A DNA stretch of 11,847 nucleotides from Streptomyces katrae. Its GTDB lineage: Bacteria; Actinomycetota; Actinomycetes; Streptomycetales; Streptomycetaceae. The stretch spans positions 1 to 11,847 of the forward strand of contig NZ_JNZY01000078.1 of assembly GCF_000717655.1 (NCBI RefSeq), written 5' to 3'. Both the position numbers and the translations under genes were made by a program. The notes under the pieces are model-generated. The model searched no databases. It was not told the origin of the DNA and worked only from the letters and a program-made list of their open reading frames with translations. The stretch's first letter is position 1; each line of letters begins with the position of its first letter. Positions 6,681 through 11,847 of this stretch are shown piece after piece.

Positions 6681-7554
6681 CCGGTGGTACGGCGATCTCC
6701 AGGAAGGCGCGGGCAGCCGGCGTCAGCTGCCCCTTACGGCTCACCAGGACGTTGTGCTGGACGCGGGCCGGTTCCAGGTCGAGGACGAGGGCTCCGGCCC
6801 GCGCGGACAGGTCGGCCCAGGATTCCGTCACGACCGCCAGTCCGACACCCCCGAGCACCAGGGGCAGGAAGGCCATGCGGTGTTCGGTCTCCACTGCGAT
6901 GCGGACGTCGATGCCCTGTGCCTTCAGGTCGTCGACGTAAGCGCGGATCCCGGTCCCCCGCTGCCCCACGATTAGCCGGTGCCCTCGAAGCTGCTCGGCT
7001 TGCACCGCCCGCCCGGGCGGGAAGGGGCCGTCCATCGGGGTGACCAGGACGAGCCTGTCGTCTCCGACATGGTGCGGGACGACGTCCCGGCTCGGCAGCG
7101 GCGACGAGGTGGTCAGCAGTCCGAGCTCGCAGCCTCCGGTGCGCACCCTCTCGACCACGTCCTCGCGGGTGAGGGCTACGCGCAGGCTGGGCGACACCGC
7201 TGGAAAGCGCTCGGTGAAGCGCTGGACCATGGTGCTGAGGGGTTCGATCGTGGGTGAGGCCATCGCGACGATCTCCAGGCGCCCACCGCGCAGTTCACGG
7301 ACGGAGCCGACGCTGGCCCGCGCCAGCTCCAGCGCGTGCAGGGCTTCCCGCGCCCGTGGAACCAGTGCGCTACCGGCCTCGGTCAGGACCGCCCTCCTGC
7401 CGATCCGATGGAACAGGCGGCCGTCCACGTCGCGTTCCAGGGCCTGAATGGCCTGCGACAGGGACGGCTGCGACACGTAGAGTGCCGCGGCCGCGCGGTT
7501 GAAGCCACCGTGGTCCACGATGGCGAGGAAGTACGTCAGCTGCCGGAAGTCCAC
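6661..7554 (-). CDS. LysR-family transcriptional regulator
   Basis: 297 residues, normal for the family. The N-terminal winged helix-turn-helix is clear: MDFRQLTYFLAIVDHGGFNR, then ALYVSQPSLSQAIQALERDV (residues about 1-60, recognition helix near 28-40). Residues about 90-290 form the periplasmic-binding-protein-like effector domain (LRGGRLEIVAMASPTIEPLS onward). The gene precedes the tartrate/malate-type dehydrogenase on the same strand with a 57-base gap, and a T-N11-A palindrome sits at the junction, so it probably activates that gene in response to the organic acid or a relative. The start is GTG 7554; no ribosome site precedes it, but TACGCT (7560-7565, minus strand) lies 5 bases upstream, so a leaderless message is possible. 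A plus-strand esterase remnant begins about 12 bases beyond the start. Confidence 0.9.
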   Translation of the reverse strand: MDFRQLTYFLAIVDHGGFNRAAAALYVSQPSLSQAIQALERDVDGRLFHRIGRRAVLTEAGSALVPRAREALHALELARASVGSVRELRGGRLEIVAMASPTIEPLSTMVQRFTERFPAVSPSLRVALTREDVVERVRTGGCELGLLTTSSPLPSRDVVPHHVGDDRLVLVTPMDGPFPPGRAVQAEQLRGHRLIVGQRGTGIRAYVDDLKAQGIDVRIAVETEHRMAFLPLVLGGVGLAVVTESWADLSARAGALVLDLEPARVQHNVLVSRKGQLTPAARAFLEIAVPPAHRTSL

Positions 7555-7566
7555 GGTTCAGCGTAG

Positions 7567-8022
7567 GCCGTCCGCGACGCAGCGCACGCTTCGGTGAACT
7601 GCTACGAGGCTGCCCGCCCCGGCGCACGGCCGATCGACGTACTCATCGACCTGAGCACCGACGAGCTGTTCAGGAAGCCCACCCTGGCGTTCGCGGAAGC
7701 GCGGGCGGCGCGGGGTCGCCCAGTCTGGGCGTACGAGTTCGGTTTCCCCACCCCCGCACACGACGGCCGCCTGGGCGCGCCGCACTGCCTGGACCTGCCG
7801 TTCGTCTTCGACAATTTCGACAAGTGGTCGCACGCGCCGTTCCTTGCTGGAATGGACACCAGAACCAGGGACGGCCTCGCCAGGACCATGCACAGGGCGT
7901 GGATCGCGTTCATACGCACCGGCGACCCCAACCACCCGGCCATGCCGCGCTGGGACCGGTACGACCGGCAATCCCGCACCACCATGCGCTTCGACACCGT
8001 CACCACGGCCGTTTCACGCTAG
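7567..8022 (+). pseudogene. C-terminal remnant of a type-B carboxylesterase
   Basis: The frame is open from 7567 (TAG at 7564-7566) to TAG at 8020-8022, about 150 codons; a GTG at 7594 would give 142 residues. It matches the last quarter of para-nitrobenzyl-type carboxylesterases, normally about 500 residues: YEAARPGARP, then STDELFRKPTLAFAEARAA, WAYEFGFPTPAHDG, and LGAPHCLDLPFVFDN, where the histidine equals the catalytic base. WIAFIRTGDPNHPAMPRWDRY is the usual near-terminal block. The nucleophile elbow and oxyanion hole are absent, so it cannot be an active esterase. Homology begins next to the lysR start, so the 5' part was lost when the lysR block was joined here. Its end overlaps the convergent phosphatase stop by three bases. 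A promoter-less remnant is most likely. Confidence 0.75.
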
Positions 8023-10088
8023 CCGAGAGGCCCGCCCAGGGGCTGCTCCGTCCAGATGGTCTTCCCGCTCCCGGTGAACCGGCAGCCCCAGCGGTCGGTG
8101 AGCTGGGCGACGAGGAACAGGCCACGCCCGCCCTCGTCCGTCTCCCGTGCACGACGCAGGCGCGGCTGGGTGCTGCTGGGGTCGGACACCTCGCAGACGA
8201 GCACCCGGTCGCGGATCAGCCGGAGCCCGACCGGTCCCCCTGCGTAGCGGATCGCGTTCGTGACGAGCTCGCTGGCGACGAGCTCCGTCACGAAGCTCAA
8301 TTCGTCCAACTGCCAGCTGGACAACTGACCCACCACCAGCTCACGGGCGTGCGCGACGAGGGACAGGTCGGCCTCGAGTTCCCACTCGGCGACCTGGTCG
8401 GACGAAAGGGCGTGGGTGCGGGCGAGCAGCAGGGCGGCGTCGTCGGAGGGCTCTTGAGGAAGCACGCTGTCGAAGACGCTCTGGCCGATCTCGCCCAGGG
8501 GCCGGCTCGAATTCGCGCCGGTGAGCGCGCTCCTCAGTCTGTCCATTCCTTCCTCGATGTCGCCGCCGCGGCTCTCGACGAGTCCGTCCGTGAAGAAGGC
8601 GAGCATGCTGCCGGGCCGTACGCCGAACTCCGTTATCTCGAAAGGCATTCCGCCGACTCCCAGGGGCGGTCCCGGCAACACGTCCACGAAGACCGGCTGC
8701 TCACCAGGCGACACCATGGCCGGCGGCGGATGTCCCGCCGTGGCAGCGACGCACCCCCTTGTCACCGGATCGTAGACGGCGTACAGGCACGTCGCTCCGA
8801 GCACAGCCGCCTCGGAGCGGGAAACGCCGTTCACCTCCTCTCCGGAGAGACCGATCACCAGATCGTCCAGGTGCGTGAGGAGCTCACCCGGATCCAGATC
8901 GAGGTCGGCGAGGGTCCGCACCGCGGTCCGCAGTCGCGCCATGGCCGCGGTGGCATCGAGGCCATGGCCGACGACGTCCCCGACGACGAACGCGACGCGC
9001 AACGACGGCAGGGGGATCACGTCGAACCAGTCCCCGCCGACTCCCAGGCCGCCGCCCGCCGGCTGGTAGAGGCCTGCCGTCTCCGCGGCGGCGGAGTCCA
9101 GGGCCGAGCGAGGCAGCAGGCTTCGCTGCAGGGCGACCGCCGACAGGTGCTCCTTGGTGTAGCGGCGCGCGTTGTCCACGCCGAGTGCGGCCCTGGAGAC
9201 GACGTCCTGCAGCAGGGCGGCGTCCTCGTCGCCGAACGCGGAAGGCAACTGGCTGCGCCAGACCGTGACGCAGCCAAGGATCAGACCTCGTGCGTAGAGC
9301 GGTACCGCGATGGAGGAGTGAGCCCCGCTCGGGACGAACAACGGCAGGCTCTCCGGGTCCACGCCGAGCTCGGCGTGCAGGATGGCGACGTCCGGCACCA
9401 CCACGGGAAGCCCCTCCATGAGGGGACGCATCAACGTACCGTCCGTTACAGGGGGAAGCGCTTCTCCCACCGCCAGGAGGTCCTCGGCGGATATCTCCGG
9501 GCTCTGCGCGGCAGCGGTCCGGCGCAGGCGGACGTCGCCGCTGGCGTCAAGGTGCGGGGGCTCGTCACCCACCAGCACCTGCTCGGCGATGTCCACGGTC
9601 GCCAGGTCGGCGAAATCGGGCACGAGCAGGTTCACGAGGGTCTCGGCCGTCTCGGTCACGTCCAGCGAGGCGCCGATGCCCGCGGCGGCGGCGTGGGACA
9701 GTCCCGTCCGGCGTCGCCACGCATCCGGCTCGACCGCCTGCACCACGGTGTCCGCCGGGGTGACCAGGACGAGCCACTGCGCGTCGGCGCCGCAATCGCC
9801 TGGGGTGCGGGCTGCAAGCCGGACAACGGTGCAGGTCAGGGCGGCCTTTTGGCCGGCATGACCACCACCCGGAATGGTCACCGGGCGGCCGACCGGTGCC
9901 CCATCCGTTCCGGCTCGCGGCACCAGCCCCAGCAGGGGCGCACAGGTCTGACCCGGCGCGCAGTCGAGCAGCTTCACAGCCCCCTGCGAACAGGCGACCA
10001 CCACCCCTGCGTCGTCCAGTACGACCGCTGCCGTTTCGCTGACGGGCACCGAGGCCGGCCTCGGGCCACGATGCTCGGGTTCACGCAT
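8019..10088 (-). CDS. PP2C/SpoIIE-type serine phosphatase with PAS-like, GAF and anti-sigma HATPase domains
   Basis: Large cytosolic signalling protein, 689 residues from the ATG at 10088 (GGAGG four bases upstream; a GTG at 10103 is also possible and would give 694). Positions here use the longer form. A PAS-like sensor covers about 22-120, a GAF domain about 150-310. The PP2C core has GGDWFD (356-361), GDVVGHG (375-381), TAGHPPP (455-461), FFTDGLVE (503-510) and DDAALLL (554-560), so all metal-binding aspartates are present. A RsbW/SpoIIAB-type HATPase follows from about 575, with N-box ELVASELVTNAIRYA (Asn616) and the G-box EGGRGLFLVAQ (657-667). In this family the phosphatase removes phosphate from an anti-anti-sigma factor while the kinase-like domain rephosphorylates it or binds sigma. 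No STAS or sigma gene is in the window, so partners are elsewhere. The gene looks intact. Confidence 0.9.
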   Translation of the reverse strand: MREPEHRGPRPASVPVSETAAVVLDDAGVVVACSQGAVKLLDCAPGQTCAPLLGLVPRAGTDGAPVGRPVTIPGGGHAGQKAALTCTVVRLAARTPGDCGADAQWLVLVTPADTVVQAVEPDAWRRRTGLSHAAAAGIGASLDVTETAETLVNLLVPDFADLATVDIAEQVLVGDEPPHLDASGDVRLRRTAAAQSPEISAEDLLAVGEALPPVTDGTLMRPLMEGLPVVVPDVAILHAELGVDPESLPLFVPSGAHSSIAVPLYARGLILGCVTVWRSQLPSAFGDEDAALLQDVVSRAALGVDNARRYTKEHLSAVALQRSLLPRSALDSAAAETAGLYQPAGGGLGVGGDWFDVIPLPSLRVAFVVGDVVGHGLDATAAMARLRTAVRTLADLDLDPGELLTHLDDLVIGLSGEEVNGVSRSEAAVLGATCLYAVYDPVTRGCVAATAGHPPPAMVSPGEQPVFVDVLPGPPLGVGGMPFEITEFGVRPGSMLAFFTDGLVESRGGDIEEGMDRLRSALTGANSSRPLGEIGQSVFDSVLPQEPSDDAALLLARTHALSSDQVAEWELEADLSLVAHARELVVGQLSSWQLDELSFVTELVASELVTNAIRYAGGPVGLRLIRDRVLVCEVSDPSSTQPRLRRARETDEGGRGLFLVAQLTDRWGCRFTGSGKTIWTEQPLGGPLG

Positions 10089-10103
10089 TTCGCCTCCACG
10101 CAC

Positions 10104-10412
10104 CGTGACCTTCAGTATCTTCCCCGAGCAGAGACCCGGCGACCCGCAGCACGCGCCTTCGCCGCGCAGCCCTCCTGCTACGGCCGGTCATCACAAGGCG
10201 GCTCTCAGTGGCCGCTGCCCGTGGCGGAACCAGGCCGCCCGGCCGCCACCGCGTCCCCACGGCATCGGCTGGGGGCTTGGCCGGGCCGGCTGCCTCGGCC
10301 CGCTTGTACGACCCCCAGGGGTACGCATGGGTGACCTGGACGGACCCGTGATCGTTAAGGGCGCGTCCGGGTCAACGGAGGCACTCTCGTGCCAGTGGGG
10401 TAGGGGTGTTGC
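10104..10412. other. Non-coding region between divergent genes
   Basis: About 310 bases between the phosphatase and the cupin-like ORF with no convincing gene on either strand. It should contain the divergent promoters: a weak -10-like GATACT for the phosphatase lies on the minus strand at 10114-10119. A GGGTAG at 10398-10403 overlaps the ribosome site of the next ORF and has no sigma-B type -35 partner. Confidence 0.5.
10282..10302. other. GC-rich hairpin in the intergenic region
   Basis: CGGGCCG (10282-10288) and CGGCCCG (10296-10302) form a perfect 7-base-pair stem with a 7-base loop. Role unknown; it sits between divergent genes, so it is not an obvious terminator for either. Confidence 0.35.
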
Positions 10413-10688
10413 ATGGCGACCTTGTGTCGGCCGGCCGTGTCGGTTCCGGAGTACCTCAACGCCCTGGAGGGGACGCTCGAGCTCGTACGCTCCCGTCGTG
10501 CCGGCCATCCCCGACCTGGCCTCCAGTCGTCCCCGCCCCCGGACCACAAACGCCATTTCGAGGAACTCCCGGACATCCTCTCCGCCGACGGGCCCGTGGA
10601 CCACGGTGCCATCGCGGCGCTGCGCCGCCGCTACGACATCGAGCAGCTCACACCGCTGCGCCGTGACCAGCCGGCGAGGCGTCCGTAA
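10413..10688 (+). CDS. Small cupin-like ORF coupled to the P450, probably an eroded cupin gene
   Basis: 91 residues from ATG 10413, with AGGGG six bases upstream. The TAA stop overlaps the P450 start as TAATG, so the two are translationally coupled. Two segments look like parts of a cupin: VPEYLNALEGTLELV (11-25), like the YxVLEGxLEL strand of cupin motif 1, and the end HFEELPDILSADGPVDHG...ALRRRYDIEQLTPL (about 51-81), like the helical tail of cupin_2 proteins. The metal-binding histidines before the LEG strand and the second cupin motif are missing, and residues 26-47 (RSRRAGHPRPGLQSSPPP) look like junk. I infer an internal deletion or a remnant kept as a leader ORF for the P450. The cupin assignment is from memory of the family pattern and is tentative. 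Confidence 0.5.
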   Translation: MATLCRPAVSVPEYLNALEGTLELVRSRRAGHPRPGLQSSPPPDHKRHFEELPDILSADGPVDHGAIAALRRRYDIEQLTPLRRDQPARRP

Positions 10689-11767
10689 TGCACGACACAA
10701 CCGCCCCCTTGTACGAGGCCTCGGACTTGGCCGCGCTCGACTTCGACCCGTTTCTGCGCGAGGCCGCGCAGGCCGCACCGGTCATCCGGATCCGGCTGCC
10801 GCACGGAGCCCCCGGCGAGTGCTGGCTGGCGACACGGCACGACGCCGTCCGGTTCGTCACCTCCGACCCCCGGTTCAGCCGCGACATCGTCGGCCGACCG
10901 CTGCCCAGTATGAACAGGTACCTCGTCCCGCTGGACCGCGCGGTCAGCTTCGTCGACCCTCCCGACCACACCCGCATCCGCTCCGTGGTCTCCTCGGCGT
11001 TCAACCGCTTCGGCATGGCAGCCCTGCGCCCCCGCATCCAAGCCGTACTCGACGAGCACATCGACGCCATGGTCGCGTCCGGACCCACCGCTGACCTGAT
11101 CCGGCACGTGACCTCCCCCTTCCCCATGCACGTCATCGGCGCTCTGCTGAGTGTCCCGGAGGCCGACCGACCCCGCCTGCGCACGTGGGCGAACGCCATC
11201 TTGACCCGGGCGAAAGACGAAGCGGGCGTCGAGCGGGCCCGGCGGGCCAAGGAAGAAGTCCGCGCCTCTTTCCGCGAACTGGCCCGCGAACGCCGGCGCC
11301 GGCCGCAGGACGACCTCATCAGCCAACTGGGAGCCGCAGTCGAGAGCGGCAGGATCGAGGAGGAGGAACTCCTCGCACTGGCCACGCTGATGGGAATCAA
11401 CGGCTGGCACGCGGTGCGCAATCACACCTCCAACATGGCCTACCTCCTGCTCACCCACGACAGCCTGATGAGCCGGCTCCGGTCCGACCCGCAAGCCGTA
11501 CCGGCGGCCGTGGAGGAGCTGCTGCGCTGGATCCCGCACAAACACGGCGTCGGACAAGCCCGCATCGCCACCGAGGACGTCGAGGTGGACGGCGTCCTCA
11601 TCCGCCGCGGCGAGGCCGTGTACGTCTCCTACGTGGCAGCGAACTGGGACGAGCGGCACTACCCCGCGCCGCACCGGATCGACATCGACCGCAAAGGCCC
11701 GCCCCACGTCGCGTTCGGCTACGGCCCCCACCACTGCCTGGCACCCTTACAACCCCTAACGAAATGA
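10688..11767 (+). pseudogene. Cytochrome P450, truncated just after the haem cysteine
   Basis: Bacterial class I P450 reading from ATG 10688 (GAGG eight bases upstream) to a TGA at 11765-11767, 359 residues against about 400 for the family. Recognisable parts are the C-helix FVDPPDHTRIRSVVSSAFN (88-106), the I-helix (about 230-252), the K-helix ExxR as ELLR (277-280), and the haem loop FGYGPHHC (343-350) with ligand Cys350. Normally GAQLARMEL and about 45 more residues (L-helix and terminal beta sheet) follow; here the reading changes to APLQPLTK and stops. The L-helix packs on the haem, so the protein is very probably inactive. The I-helix lacks the usual acid-threonine pair: GINGWHAVRN stands where AGxDTT is expected. 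Substrate unknown. It is coupled to a cupin-like ORF and may once have belonged to a secondary-metabolite cluster. Confidence 0.8.
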
Positions 11768-11847
11768 TCTCCGGGCTGGTTGGATGTCCCTGAGGACGTT
11801 GATCTGGGGGTGTGGGGTGGCTCGGCGGAAGCCGTGGGAAGTGGACG
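11741..11847. other. Foreign sequence beyond a junction inside the P450 gene
   Basis: P450 homology ends at about 11740. The following sequence is less GC-rich at first (CCCTTACAACCCCTAACG) and encodes nothing recognisable in the 107 bases available. This is what the edge of an insertion sequence or a rearrangement would look like, but no terminal repeat or transposase can be proved because the window ends. Confidence 0.45.

Noticed and set aside
10311..10325. ACCCC-CA-GGGGT palindrome near 10311
   Set aside because: The loop would be only two bases and no regulator of this type is adjacent; too weak to call.
7824..10334. 836-residue plus-strand open frame opposite the phosphatase
   Set aside because: Antisense shadow of a high-GC gene; no recognisable domain, while the minus strand has complete PP2C and HATPase motifs.
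10398..10403. GGGTAG as a sigma-B type -10 element before the cupin-like ORF
   Set aside because: No GTTT-like -35 lies 14-16 bases upstream, and the motif overlaps the ribosome site.

Overview
The window looks like chromosomal DNA from a Streptomyces-type actinomycete. G+C is very high, third codon positions are almost all G or C, GTG starts and gene overlaps of a few bases are common, and the protein families are typical of that group. No tRNA, rRNA, CRISPR array or complete transposase gene is visible. I did not find a clearly new multi-gene system; the window is a patchwork of ordinary small regulatory modules separated by broken genes.

Left edge (1-1278): the last codons of an SsuB/TauB-type ABC ATPase, then an overlapping SsuC/TauC-type permease. 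The permease's last membrane segment is cut off at about 981 and replaced by unrelated sequence, followed by roughly 300 bases with no recognisable gene. Next (1279-3798) is a divergent regulator/target pair: a TetR-family repressor on the minus strand and a CocE-type serine hydrolase on the plus strand, with a palindromic operator between them. A short GC-rich stretch with hairpins separates the hydrolase from a small zinc-ribbon protein on the minus strand.

Middle (4249-7554): a minus-strand block in the transcription order LysR regulator, tartrate/D-malate-type dehydrogenase, MFS transporter. A palindrome with the LysR T-N11-A signature sits over the lysR stop codon, just upstream of the dehydrogenase. 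The MFS gene has its own upstream cluster of CGGCAT hexamers. Directly beside the lysR start, on the plus strand, is the C-terminal quarter of a type-B carboxylesterase, a 5'-truncated remnant.

Right (8019-11847): a large minus-strand phosphatase (PAS-like, GAF, PP2C/SpoIIE, HATPase) of the kind that controls anti-anti-sigma factor switches. After about 320 bases of non-coding sequence come a short cupin-like ORF and a translationally coupled cytochrome P450. The P450 is broken immediately after its haem-ligand cysteine, and the last ~107 bases are foreign to it, probably the edge of an insertion or rearrangement.

Four of about eleven genes are truncated or chimeric, which points to a recombining accessory region such as a chromosome arm.
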